This document shows positions 33,032 to 44,273 of a DNA stretch of 64,000 bases, piece after piece. How positions within the stretch are numbered: position 1 is the stretch's first letter; each line of letters opens with the position of its first letter. Origin of the DNA: Limnephilus marmoratus (Eukaryota > Arthropoda > Insecta > Trichoptera > Limnephilidae); contig OU862910.1 in NCBI GenBank assembly GCA_917880885.1, positions 17,124,710 to 17,188,709 on the forward strand, written 5' to 3'. The translations under genes were made by a program, and so were the position numbers. The notes below the pieces were generated by a model. The model was not told the origin of the DNA and made no database searches. It saw only the letters and a program-made list of their open reading frames with translations.

Positions 33032-33220
33032 ATGGAATCCGTTTCAACGAAAAAATATCTGAAATGGTCGGATGATTTGATATTCAGATTTATGCATCCC
33101 TGTGTTTGGGATCAAAAGCAAGAAGTGTACAAAAATAGAAATGCCCGTGAAACTGCAATAAATAATATGTGTTTCATTTACACTACCTACCCAATATATT
33201 ATGATAATGACAGAAAATAG
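33032..33220 (+). pseudogene. MADF/Myb-like accessory protein, truncated
   Basis: 62 codons: start, then WSDDLIFRFMHPCVWDQ and YKNRNAR, the first part of a MADF-like DNA-binding domain as found in PIF/Harbinger accessory proteins. It then runs into unrelated residues and a stop. The domain's second half is lost with the internal deletion. Confidence 0.55.
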
Positions 33221-33417
33221 CGGTAAATATTCTGAGACATGCGTCACCATTAATACGCATAAATTAAAAGAAAAAACAATTTGTACAAATCTAATAACTA
33301 CCTATGTCAAACTTTGACGTTTGGCGTTGTCGTTTTTAGGTTATGGTAAAGCTAACTTTAACGAAATATGCATTATTTCCTTGCTTCTCCGGTTACTGTA
33401 GTTAGTAGTAATTATTA

Positions 33418-33705
33418 TTAATTTAAACATCTCTGAAAAATTTTATCGCCAATTTTGGAAAGCAGCTCATCAAATTGTTTTTCTGTCATCCTCAAGTGAT
33501 TTCTATATCCTCCGGAGTCTTCTAGGGCCATCTCTTTCAAAATTGTGTTGGATGCACCTAATTCACTCCTTCTCATGATCCATTTTCTCGCCCAAATACG
33601 ACGTTTTTCATGCTTTTCCATAATCTCGAGCTCGCCTCGCAGAACATCAGAAGTTAGAGAGACGCACGCACTGACAATTTCAGTTGACGCCATCTTGAAT
33701 GTCAA
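33418..33705 (-). pseudogene. PIF/Harbinger transposase N-terminus
   Basis: 95 codons with RRIWARKWIMRRSELGASNT and YRNHLRMTEKQFDELLSKIG, the conserved N-terminal region of Harbinger-type (HARBI1-like) transposases. It ends abruptly before the DDE catalytic domain. Its start lies close to the right end of the element, as in complete relatives. Confidence 0.75.
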
Positions 33706-34833
33706 ATTCGGTTCTACTTAAATTGAAACGTGTGAACATAATCTTGTTCAACTTTTTACGTTAAATAAAAGTGGATCAACAAAAATCGAAACGTCCGAAC
33801 GCGCCCTAACGCGGTTGAGTCGCTCTAGCGACTGAGCCGCGTTAGGGATTGGAAGGCGTAAATAACCTTACAAACACTACCGCATTTCAGTCGCGCTAGT
33901 GACTGAACCGCGTTAGGGATTGTTATGCATAAATCACCTTACAAAAGCTATACCGATTCAGTCACCTACGCGCTTCGTTGCTCTATCAGTTTCTGTGAGG
34001 GCGACGACCGTAATTATAGAGAGGTTAGCAGAGAGGATGGACAGCGTTTTTTAGTTAGCATTTTTTTTACATTGAAAATTTATTTTAAGTTAAAAAAAAC
34101 GCGGGTTTTATTTAACTGAGGGTGACGACCGTAATTATAGAAGTGTAAGCAGAGAGGATGGACTGCGTTTTTTTTTACTTAATTTTTTTTTACATAGAAA
34201 ATTTATATATATATATTTTTTAAAATATATAGGGTAAGCAGAGAGGATGGACCGCGTTCATTTTTACTTAATTTTTTTTTACATAGAAAATTTATATTTT
34301 AAGTTAAAAAAAAACGCGCGTTTTTTTCGGCCAACGCGAACTCCAACCTTCCAACTCGAACTTCCAACGCACGAACACCCCTACACACGATCGTCCAAAC
34401 GTTTGAAGTTGGAACGTTGGCCGCAGTGTGGGCTTACCAAAACAATTAATTATTATTATGTTATTTGTAGCCACCGGTTACGTAAATGTCTTTGATTTTT
34501 TAGGTTGGTAGTGTGTATTTACAATTTACATATAAATGCAGTTTCACACGGCCCAATTTAATACGGCATGCATAATTTATTTATTTATTATTATTTATTA
34601 TTAATTTCAATAGCAAGGTTTGAACATGTATGTATAATGTATAGTATAAAGCAAGGATCATACTGAGCAGACGCAACGCCACGCAACGTTCCTGTACCGT
34701 TCACACTGGCCAGACGTACGTACGCGTCGCTGTGACCACGTGAAAAGGGGTCTGTGGTTGTGCGCAGGCGCGTTTGATTTGACACATTTGACATTTATTT
34801 TTTAGGTTATGTTTATGTGATTCTCTTAGCAGA

Positions 34834-35096
34834 TGACAGCTTTGCCATATCTTGAAAGTGAATTTGAAGATGATTTGCTACGATTATTATTGTTAAATCA
34901 ATATTCTCGTAAAAAGAAAAAAAGTGAGAAGTATTTGGGTCCACAACATTAACAAACAAAGACAAATGTTTGGAGAGTTCCATACTTTAGTAAAGGAACT
35001 AGAATCTGATGACGGACGATTCTTCATGTACTTCCGTATGAGTAAAGTGGTATTTGAAGAGCTTCACAGCATAATTGAATTATTGAATATGACATA
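34834..35096 (+). pseudogene. PIF/Harbinger transposase N-terminus, frameshifted
   Basis: The first frame gives MTALPYLESEFEDDLLRLLL. After a +1 shift near 34920 it continues SIWVHNINKQRQMFGEFHTL, then a FFMYFRMS segment. W-V-x-x-I-N and the F-R-M-S/T block are the transposase N-terminal signature. The catalytic part is deleted. Confidence 0.7.
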
Positions 35097-35187
35097 AAAA
35101 AAAGAAAACACACATCTTCGAAAGTCAATTGGGACCAGAGAAAGATCTAAAGTTTGATTGACATTCATTATAGGGGTATAATATTGA

Positions 35188-35322
35188 AAATCATGCCATA
35201 AATGGCTGAAATTTCTTCTTAAGTTGCACTGCGTATGCAGAATCTCTATAATCCTGTAATTTGATTTTATAAATAACTTCGTGCCGTATAAAAGCTTCAA
35301 TAAACTGTTCGTCATCCATTTT
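35188..35322 (-). pseudogene. MADF-domain start, truncated
   Basis: ATG near 35320 reads MDDEQFIEAFIRHEVIYKIK then LQDYRDSAYAVQ, the first two helices of a MADF domain, ending in a stop near 35188. It is the accessory-protein remnant of derivative 2. Confidence 0.65.
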
Positions 35323-35650
35323 TTAATAATATCTGTCAAAAAAACAACCATAGATATAGCGAAACAACGTTAGATGCTCAGATAACACCAAAAAGATGTA
35401 AAATCATCTCGTAGTAGGCGTGACCATACCCCCTCCACCTTCCACATGGCCCACGCCGATCTGGCTGCGGCAGGGCCGCGTAGCGTAGGGGGCGTCGGTT
35501 TGCATTGCGTGGGGCTAGTATGTTTCTAAAGCACCCGTTTCCATAGAAAATGTGTGGATGGTAAGCAGTCCAGATATGGAAATGGTGACGTCTACCCACG
35601 TGGCGTGGCGTTGCGTGGGCTCAGTGTGGCCTTACCTTAAGTATAGATCC

Positions 35651-36410
35651 TTTTTTTTTTTCACAGACCTCCTCACTAGGATTTCCTGTTCTGAGATGGC
35701 CTGTAGTTTTTTAAAATATTTGTATTTGGTTATGGATTGACTTTATATCGGATTCATGATGTTTGTAATTTTATTATCACTTTGATCTCTCAGCCATGTT
35801 TTTACTTTTGTTTTAAATATGTTAATTTCCTTTATATTTTTGATTTGATCTGGTAGAGCATTGTATAATTTCATAGCATGGAATTTATTATTTCTCTGTC
35901 CAAAAGATGTGTTCAAACTGGGAGTAACCAGGATGTTATTGCTTACTGCCCTGGTTGAGTATTTATGTTGGGTAGTGGAGTATTCATATATGTTTTTTTT
36001 CAGTTTAAATAAAATATTTTTTGAATAAAGTTTCTGTACATTGAAGACTTGAAAGTTATTAAATATTTCTTCCGTCGGAGTTCTAAGCGGAACTTTCAGT
36101 ATTGTCTTTAGTACTCCTTTTTGGGCTATATTGAGTCGCTCTGTGTGAGTGCTCAAGGCAGACCCCCATCCAGTTATACCGTACTCTATTTGTGATTGAC
36201 ACAAAGCATAGTATACTTTTTTAATATCGTTTACGTTGAGGATATTACGAATGTTTCTAAAGAAGTATATGTATCTGGTTAGTTTTTTTGTAATTACGTC
36301 AATTTGTGAGTTCCATCGGAGATTATCATCAATTTCAATTCCAAGATATTTGATGCTTTTGGAGTGTGCTATAGTGGGACAGAGGCATGATAAGCCTTGA
36401 TTTTGGTGAT
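35651..36410 (-). mobile_element. 5'-truncated LINE (YADD-type group)
   Basis: The - strand frame from about 36410 to 35743 reads the RT thumb and tail: SIKYLGIEIDDNLRW, then VYYALCQSQIEYGITGWGSA, then a C-terminal stretch with SFGQRNNKFHAMKLYNALPD also seen in the 41-44 kb LINE. A stem-loop (35663-35704) precedes the A-tail, which abuts the right target duplication of the Harbinger at 35640. Confidence 0.75.
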
Positions 36411-37424
36411 AAATTCCTTGGCATGATGTGATGATGATTAATAATGATAATGATTAATAATTTTTCATGTTTGTGAAACCAAACAAAATAATAATTAATC
36501 CGCATTATTTATCATTTACGAAGATTGAAACATGTACTTCTTATTATTACCTAACTGAAACAAAGTTATTTTTCTTAAAAATGCGTTTTTTGCAGTCGTA
36601 ATTAGAAAGATAGCGGTCCTTGAAAAATGACATTTCGCGTTTTTAAAGTTGACAAAATAACAATTAAAACGCAATATTTTCCAATTTCGGTTACTGAATT
36701 ACTTTCTACTAACCATTATCTACCTAATACAATTAGTTTTAATTGTGTTTTGAGCGTGGACTCGATACTGAAATATTTACCTTAATTAAATGAAGACAAT
36801 ATTAGCGAAACTCAATCGAAAATATGGAAACAGAAAAATTGGATGAAATTCAGAAATATTGACATGTCTAAGATTTCTCTTTCGCATAATGTTATTGATT
36901 GGGAGTCAGTTCAAATCACAATTTGGGGGGCGGTAGAAGACCCAGAAAAAATTAGGGTGTGTTGAGATGGCACAGTGAGAGCGTGGGCAGGTAAAAAAGA
37001 CAAAAAAACGTTCATGAAGTACTAATAAAGCAAAACTTCAATACCGGCATTCAGATTAAATTGGATGGTATAAAAATTCTTATTTTTTATTATATGTATA
37101 ATATTATCATCTCACGTGTAGTATTATTATTAAGAATTATTAGAAGGTAGCAACCCGGTATTTAAAATACAAAAAAATTGATTATTTAACTTGCTAAACA
37201 AAAAGGTATAATAAATAATTGAATATATATTTTTTTATGAATTAGGCAATTCACCCTAGAGTGGTTTGTGCCGAAAAAGTTAAGGAAGATAGTTATAATT
37301 TTGAGGGTAATCTATAAAAGAATAGGACAAATCAAATATTGAAGTCATTCAAGTCTATGAACTTGAATAAAACTGAAAAGACGCGAGAATGGTTGAGCGA
37401 CAGCAAATACGGAATACTGAGGGG
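36411..37424. other. Repeat-derived stretch without genes
   Basis: 36555-36785 is the inverted partner of 31090-31320. It is followed (36783-36870) by a diverged single-arm copy of the long palindrome at 39824-39982. The remainder is unrecognised. Confidence 0.45.
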
Positions 37425-37633
37425 CAGTAGCGTAGCGAGGGGGGGGGGGGGGGGCGATTGCCGGATATAGAATACGGTGTTGTTTATATTTTCGTAGCTC
37501 TATGGCTCCTCGTGGAATGTCCCGAAACGGGGAGAAATCTGAAATTCTCTAGCCACCTCCCCAAAATGGGGGGGGGGGGGGGGTGACACCACGTTATCCG
37601 CCCCGGGTGCCACCCATGAAAGCTACGCCACTG
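37425..37633. mobile_element. hAT MITE with CAGTRGCGTAGC ends
   Basis: Ends CAGTAGCGTAGCGAGG and GAAAGCTACGCCACTG, with an exact 8-bp duplication CTGAGGGG (37417-37424 and 37634-37641). It has two long poly-G tracts. The related partial copy is at 20796. Confidence 0.85.
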
Positions 37634-37973
37634 CTGAGGGGAGAATGGTGGGTGATTTTAATGAGCAAACGATATATGCCTATGAAGAAGCCTATGAATA
37701 CTTCAAAGTGACAACTGTCTGTTTTGTTTACTCCCGCAAAATTAATAAAAAAAAATATATTTAAAGTTACAGAAATCATCGAAAAAGTGCACTAATTGCT
37801 GCTAGTATCTTATTTCTGTGTTTTAAGTGTCTTATGTACAGTCAAAACCATACGGATTTACTCCCATCATACAAAATCAAAACTACCCAAGAAAAGTGAT
37901 ATTATTTACGAGTATAATTCAAATTCAAATTAAATAACTTATTTTACCCACTCAATTGAATAACTTATCTCTA

Positions 37974-38877
37974 ATAATGGATAAACAAACAAGAAGCAAA
38001 AATACAAACCAGAGTGATCTGAAATTAAAATCTATTCTCCCAGAACATAAAGAGATTCTCGACATTGTCTTAACAGCTGTCAACAATAAATTTGAAGAAA
38101 TGAAAAAAGAATTCTTCAAGAAAATGGACGAAGAAAATACTGAATCTCGAAACTCACGAAACTTCATTAGTAACCAATATGATGATATAAATATTAAAAT
38201 AGAAAATATTACCAAGCTGGTATCTGAAGTTGAGATGCTTCGGAGAGAAGTAAATGATAAAAACAAGATTATAAAAAGCTTTGAAGTGAGAATCGCAGAA
38301 CTAGAACAAGCCTCGAAAGAAGATTGCATAGAAATATGTGGAATCCCACAATCAAATGAGGAACAGCCAGTCTTACTAGTACAACAGGGTGGCTGCGGCA
38401 GCTGGGATGGCGATTCAGCTACACGACCTGAAGGAGGTGAAACGTATCCAGGACAGACGACCAGGAGCCTGCCCAAGAATGCAAGTTAAATTCCACGATA
38501 ACAACAAACGAGACCAAATATTAAAAATCCGGAAGAATATCGACGCCAAAACCGCGACAACCCTGGGCAGCGAAAAAATCTTCATAGGAGAAATCATTTG
38601 TCCATACTTTAAAGAACTACTCTGGAAAACTAAACAGAAAGCAAAAGAAACTAAGTATATGTATGTCTGGTTTAGGGAAAACAAAATACTGGTTCGTAAA
38701 TCACCAAATGAAAAAATTATCTATGTTAAGCATTCAGACGATCTAAATTAGTTATTTAAATTAGTTATAGTTGTTTAAATTAGTTATTAGAGGCCAATAT
38801 TACTGGTTTGTACTATAAAAATTTGTAAAATAATACTGTATCAACAATAAAAAAAAAAAAAAATAAAAAAAAAAATA
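37974..38877 (+). mobile_element. ORF1-only non-LTR retroelement with poly(A) tail
   Basis: ORF1 runs from the second ATG (37977) or 37956: a charged N-terminus, a coiled coil at about residues 40-120 (KFEEMKKEFFKKMDEEN, VSEVEMLRREVND), then IEICGIPQ. A frameshift near 38390 is followed by a C-terminal domain (VKFHDNNKRDQIL, KTKQKAKETKYMYVW) to TAG at 38749-38751. This is the coiled coil plus FP-type C-terminal domain of ORF1 proteins in insect LINEs. An A-rich tail (38848-38877) follows 100 bp later with no ORF2, so it is half an element, like mammalian HAL1. Confidence 0.7.
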
Positions 38878-38921
38878 AACTTATCTAGACGGTACATGGC
38901 ACTCGCACCACCGGTTGTCAG

Positions 38922-39352
38922 GACTCCAGATACTAATATCTACAGCCTGTATGTCTGACGAATATCTACAGCTCATATGTTGAACTAATATCTACGAACT
39001 TCAGAGTGTTGATTAATATCTACAGAGCTTAGGTTGAACTAATATCTACAGAGCATAGGTTGGACTAATCAGCTAAATGTATCCAATAGACCGATATTAG
39101 GGATTTTTACATACATACTTACATAAATTAAGTTTTTTAAACTGCATACGCAATATTACGTTATTCCAATATGCTATACACAATTGCAAATCCAACCTCT
39201 GCCAGTGCTGTAGATATTCGTCAACACTTTGGTTCTCATAGATATTAATCAACAGTTTGAGCTGTAGATATTCGTCAACACTTTGATTCTCATAGATATT
39301 AGTTCGATTTTTTCAGTTTTTGGAATTCCTGTAGATATTAGTAGACGCCTCC
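38922..39352. mobile_element. 431-bp element with mirrored 12-bp motif arrays (copy B, inverted)
   Basis: Same length as copy A, opposite orientation, flanked by exact 8-bp duplications GTTGTCAG (38914-38921 and 39353-39360). All ten TAATATCTACAG-type motifs are present at the same spacing. Two independent target duplications fix the element's ends. Confidence 0.85.
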
Positions 39353-39823
39353 GTTGTCAGTTATCTAATAAGTCAATAAGTACTATAATTCTACCAATTA
39401 TCTAAAAATAGTTTCAACCGATGGTTACGAGTGTCAAACTGTTCTTAAACGTGATATGTAAAAATGGATTCTAAAACTAACTATAGAACCACAAATTCTA
39501 AATTCTGCAAAAAACATTCTACAAAAGAACCTATTCTCTATTCAAATTGCACTATTCTTAATTCTTTTAATTATTGTAGTTATCTTAGATAATTTAGTAC
39601 CGATAACATTTATCCAAATCGTTAATCGAACTGATCTATTATTTATATTTCCTAAATCTATCTATGTTCATATACTCAATTTAATTTTAATTATTTTAAT
39701 ACTTGTATTATACACTGTTATCATATTATTATACACCTTTACTACACTTTTATTATAAACTTATATTATACATTTTTTTTTTATTTTTATTTTAACTTTA
39801 TGAGTAAAACCTCAAATTGTAAT

Positions 39824-39982
39824 ATTTAATTAAATGAAGACAATATAAGCGAAACTCAATCGAAAATCTGAAAACAGAAAAATCAGAAAAAGATATTGAC
39901 ACTGTGTCAATATCTTTTTCTGATTTTTCTGTTTTCAGATTTTCGATTGAGTTTCGCTTATATTGTCTTCATTTAATTAAAT
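39824..39982. repeat. 159-bp perfect palindrome
   Basis: Arms of 79 bp, identical base for base, around a single T (39903). It starts ATTTAATTAAATGAAGACAA and reaches its centre at ...GACACTGTGTC. Nothing in it codes. A diverged single arm is at 36783-36870, so the unit is a repeat that exists in monomer and palindromic form. Confidence 0.95.
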
Positions 39983-40167
39983 TTTATATTATACAATCTT
40001 ACTCGATAAAAATAATTTACTTTGTTCAATTAGCAAAGCTTATTCAATCTACATACGATATTTAACCCAAATTGTAAATCATATTGATCATTTAACTATA
40101 TTTTCTATACTTATCTATATTAACTTACTACACTTAATTTTACTTAAGTATTTTATTTTTTATAATT

Positions 40168-40974
40168 TTGCAATTATGTGATTCCCCTAAAATTCTCATT
40201 TCTCAAATCATCTTTCATGATCTTATTTACACCTATTTATCTAAATTACCTTTTTATACCAAGTATTTTACATTCAAATGTTATTATACTACATGTATTT
40301 ATTACCCAAATTATTTTAACATCAAATTTTATTGTTCTAAATGTTTATATTACTCAAATTATTTTAACTACTTTACCAACAAATCTTATTGTTCTAATTG
40401 TTTTTATTACCTAAATTATTTTATTTATTTTAACAACCAATTTTATTGTTCAAATTGTCTTTTTACTCCAAACTACTATAATCGTTTCTTATATTTTAAA
40501 AACCTTAATATTTCAATTTTTTTTGTCATCTTAGTATTTATTCTCCTAATCGTTTCAATACCTTTACTTACCCTTTCAGTACCCAACTTCATCCATAAAT
40601 TTTTAACGTCTTATTATAAGCCTTCCAATCACTCTAAGTACGCAATCCTTTTAAAATTTTCAATTTCTACATTTCTATTTATTCCTTTATCTAATGAAAT
40701 TATTTTTTCTGTTATAAAACATATAATCTGTCTGTCCATACTGGATATTCCTATGCTTATCATTAACTTATATATTGCAAATTATTTCTATTCCTTTATT
40801 CCTACAATAAGCCTGATACGCTTTGTCTTTGCATTATTCTTAATTCTCTTAATTATTGTAGCTATTTTAGATAATTTTGTACCGATAACATTTATCCAAA
40901 AAGTCAATCCAACTGATCTATCATTTACATTCCCTAAATTTATCTGTTCATTGACTCAATTTAATTTTAATTAA
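40168..40974 (+). other. AT-rich LINE 5' region with internal repeats, fortuitously open
   Basis: A 268-codon frame made mostly of Tyr, Phe, Asn, Ile and Leu. It contains a repeated TTTTATTGTTCTAA-type unit (three copies at 40325-40470, reading YFN..FYCSNC). Composition and repetition point to a by-product of AT-rich tandem DNA in the LINE's 5' untranslated region, not a membrane protein gene. Confidence 0.55.
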
Positions 40975-41015
40975 TTTAATGCTTATATTATACACTTACA
41001 TAAATACTCAAAAAC

Positions 41016-43984
41016 ATGGCTGAAAACATAGAACATATAGACTCGGACAACCAACACTACTGTATAAGTACAAACGACATTAATCTATGGACCAATATCA
41101 CAAAAGAAAAAAATTAAATCAAAATATTGCACCAAAACATCAGATCGATCAATAAAAATTTTGAAGAATTCACTATATACCTAGAACAACTAGATAATAA
41201 CTTCGATATAATTGTGCTGACAGAATGCTGGCTGAATGAAAAATATATTCCAAAAACAATTGAACACTACAACACACACCACACAAAAAAACACAAAAAT
41301 CAAAATGATGGCATAGTCGTATACACTAATGATAAAATAAACACATTCGTCCAAGAAATACATATTGTAGACTCCAACTGCATACAAATAACATATGAAA
41401 AAGAAACGTGTATTCTTGCAATGTACAGATCTCCATCCAAAAACAATATTACAAATTTCCTAACTGCACTTAATGATACATTAAATGATCTCAACAAACA
41501 CAAAAATATCATCATTATTGGAGACCTAAACATAAACACTCTACAAAACGGACACCCACAAAACTTAGAATACCTAACAATACTAGCACAGCATGGAATG
41601 GAGCCAATGATAAATGTCCCAACACGAGTCACACACAACACAAAAAGTTGTATAGATCATATAATGATCAAAACAAAACTAAAAACCAAAACCATAGTAC
41701 TTGAAAGCACTATTACAGATCACTACATGAATATGATAGCAATTGATACCGAAAACACAAAACCTAACCAACATGAAATATTCACAAAAAAAATAATTGA
41801 CTACACAAACTTAAAAGAAAAACTCAAAAAAATAGACTGGAGTACAATATACCAAATGGAGAAGGTCGAAGAGGCCTGGGACAAATTTACAACAATTTTA
41901 GCGCAAGAAATAAATAATAACACTACTCTAAAACAAGTAAAACTTACACACAAAGCTAAAAAAATTAAACTATGGATAACACAGGGAATATTAAACTGTA
42001 TTCGTAAACGAGACAGAATTCACAAACAAATTAAACATATGCCGTATGACATACAACAACTTAATTACTACAAAAGATATAGAAACATCTGCACGAAAAT
42101 TATTAGAGTAGCTAAGGAGTTGTATTTTAGAGAAAAACTTTAAAAAAAAGAAAACAATAATCCAAAGGAAATATGGAAAATATTAAAAGAAGTTACATAC
42201 ACACAAAAATTCAAACAAGAAAATACAATCGAACATCTAAACATTAACTCAAAAAAAGTAGACGCCAATACAAATAAAGAAACTATAGCAAATCATGTAA
42301 ATAACTTCTTCGCAAGTATAGGAAAAGTCTTAGCGAACCGTAAAATTCTCAACACAAACACCATAACACAAACAAACAGTTCAAACATCAATACACAACC
42401 GACACAACACAGATTTGCAATAAAAACAACTTCGGAAGAGGAAATTGACAAAATAATAAACACATTAAAAAACCGTATTGCTCCTGGATTAGATGAGATA
42501 ACGACGGATTGCATTAAGATAATAAAAACCGAAATTTTAAAACCCATAACACACTTAATCAATCTAAGTATAACACACTCCTGCTTCCCTAGTACTCTTA
42601 AAAAAGGACTCGTGATCCCTATTTACAAATCCGGAGACAAAATGCAAATAACTAACTATAGACCTATCACATTGTTAAACTCGCTGTCAAAAATTTTCGA
42701 AAGAGTAATAAAAAACCAAATTATAATATACCTGGAAGAAAATAACTTAATCTCGGAAAAACAATATGGATTTAGAGAAAAAATAGGCACAAAAGAAGCT
42801 TTGGCATGTACAATAGACTATATACATAGCAATTTAGATCAAGGTTATAAATGCATAGCGATATACCTAGATTTAGCTAAAGCTTTCGATTCAATCTGCC
42901 ACCAAACGCTTTTTAAAAAATTAGAAAACATAGGCATCAAAGGCAAGGAACTCCAACTATTAAAAAGTTATATGAGTAATAGAACACAGCAAGTAAAAAT
43001 TAACAACCATATTAGCAAGCCACTGGAGTTCCACAAGGAAGCATACTAGGGCCCGTTCTTTTCACTATTTACATTAATGAACTTTGCAGCATGAAAATAG
43101 ACGGTGAAAAAGTTAGTTATGCAGACGACACAGTTTTACTCTTCAAATCTAAGGATTGGAAAAATGCATACAACATAGCGAATTTAGGAATCACGCGAGT
43201 GAAATCATGGCTAGACTCAAACACGCTTACACTAAACATATCGAAAACAAAATTCACAACGTACAGTATAAATAGCACAGGACAGCCAAAAAATAACACA
43301 AACAACATAAAAATACACGAATGTTTAAACACCAACATCTGCGTTTGGGCTCCTCTAGAAAAAAAAGAACAAATAAAATATCTAGGAATCATAATTGACC
43401 ATAACCTTAGATGGACATATCACATCGAACAAGTCACGAATAAACTCCTTAAAACGATACACATTTTCCTAAACATAAGAAACATATACAAAATACAACA
43501 AATGAAAACAATATATTTTGCTCTATGTCAGTCTATAATAGAATATGGAATAATTGCTTGGGGAGGAGCAACAAACTCAGCCATCGAACACCTGGAAATT
43601 GCGCAGAAAGCGATCTTAAAGGTAATACTTAAAAAACATAGACTTACTGATACAGACCAAATATTCAACGTTTGTGACGTACTAGACATACGACAATTAT
43701 ACGTTAAATCGCTACTAAATTACATTTTTGACCAAAAAAACAACCTTAAACAAACACAAAATATCACAAACAGACCAGTTAGACAAGCATACAAAGAAAA
43801 CTTAAAAACACCGACGGTAAATACAAGCTTTGGACAAAGACACTACCAATATCACGCTATAAAAGCATTCAACAGTCTAACACTGGAAAATAAAATTGAG
43901 GAAAACAAAATTAAATTCCGACACAAAATTACAAAATGGATTAAAGACCAAAATAGACAATACTACCAAAATATCATAGCATAA
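41016..43984 (+). pseudogene. LINE ORF2: APE endonuclease plus reverse transcriptase
   Basis: ATG 41016 (MAENIEHIDSD...) leads into the endonuclease: HQNIRSINKNFEEF, LTECWLN (catalytic Glu), MYRSPS, GDLNIN (catalytic Asp/Asn), and the closing SCIDHI and TDHY. The linker precedes RT fingers (NYRPITLLNSLSK), palm (YLDLAKAFDS, VPQGSILGPVLF, catalytic YADD at about 43124) and thumb (YLGIIIDHNLRW, GIIAWGG). There are three lesions: TAA at 41115-41117, TAA at 42141-42143, and a 1-bp deletion near 43026. Correcting for the deletion, the length is about 990 codons. It is inactive but young. Confidence 0.85.
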
Positions 43985-44240
43985 AATAAAAATAAAAACA
44001 CACATAACCAATATAAAACACAATCACCCACAAACACACAACACTTATTAAAAATATCATTTTTAACCTTATATAATATTATTTATTTTTAAATTTACGT
44101 TAATTTTAAATCTCTACTTTTTAAGTTTAATTTATCTTAATCGTATGTTTTTTATTTATTTTTTTCCGTTTTTTCACCAATTTATATATATATATATATA
44201 TATTTATATGTATTGTGTATAATTTTGTATGTGAAATGGA

Positions 44241-44273
44241 GGCCTCAGCACGGGTAAACCACCCAGTTAGGCC
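44241..44273 (+). other. LINE 3'-UTR stem-loop
   Basis: GGCCT (44241-44245) with AGGCC (44269-44273), and GGGT/ACCC inside. It lies about 45 bp before the (AAATA)n tail. Confidence 0.55.

Larger units (their letters stand above)
32790..33806. mobile_element. PIF/Harbinger deletion derivative 1
   Basis: 1017 bp flanked by TAA duplications (32787-32789 and 33807-33809), the PIF/Harbinger target. The ends (TAGCCGGTTCACACG and the inverse of GGGCGCGTTCGGACG) align over about 40 bp with TTGATCAACT/TTGATCCACT. It keeps the N-termini of both standard genes, a MADF/Myb-like protein (+) and the transposase (-), in convergent orientation, with the middle deleted. It interrupts a palindrome of the surrounding element. 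Confidence 0.8.
32429..34436. mobile_element. Inverted-repeat DNA element hosting a PIF/Harbinger insertion
   Basis: Left TACGTCCAGACTGAAGCCAA and right end (reverse complement TAAGCCCACACTGCGGCCAA) match at about 75% for about 36 bp, both followed by CCAAC.TTCCAACT phrases. Inside are a 43-bp perfect palindrome, the Harbinger element 32790-33806, and three units of about 115 bp (GCAGAGAGGATGGAC at 34029, 34151 and 34236). No transposase of its own is seen and the target duplication is unclear. Confidence 0.5.
34650..35637. mobile_element. PIF/Harbinger deletion derivative 2
   Basis: 988 bp flanked by TAA (34647-34649 and 35638-35640). The ends share CTGAG..CACGCAACGCCACGC (left AGCAAGGATCATACTGAGCA; right reverse complement AGGTAAGGCCACACTGAGCC). 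It retains a transposase N-terminus (+) and a MADF start (-), convergent as in derivative 1 but on opposite sides. Confidence 0.8.

Noticed and set aside
40168..40974. 268-codon AT-rich frame that looks like a multi-span membrane protein
   Set aside because: Made of repeated Tyr/Phe/Asn/Ile codons from a tandem AT-rich LINE 5' region; no start context, conserved motif or splice sites.
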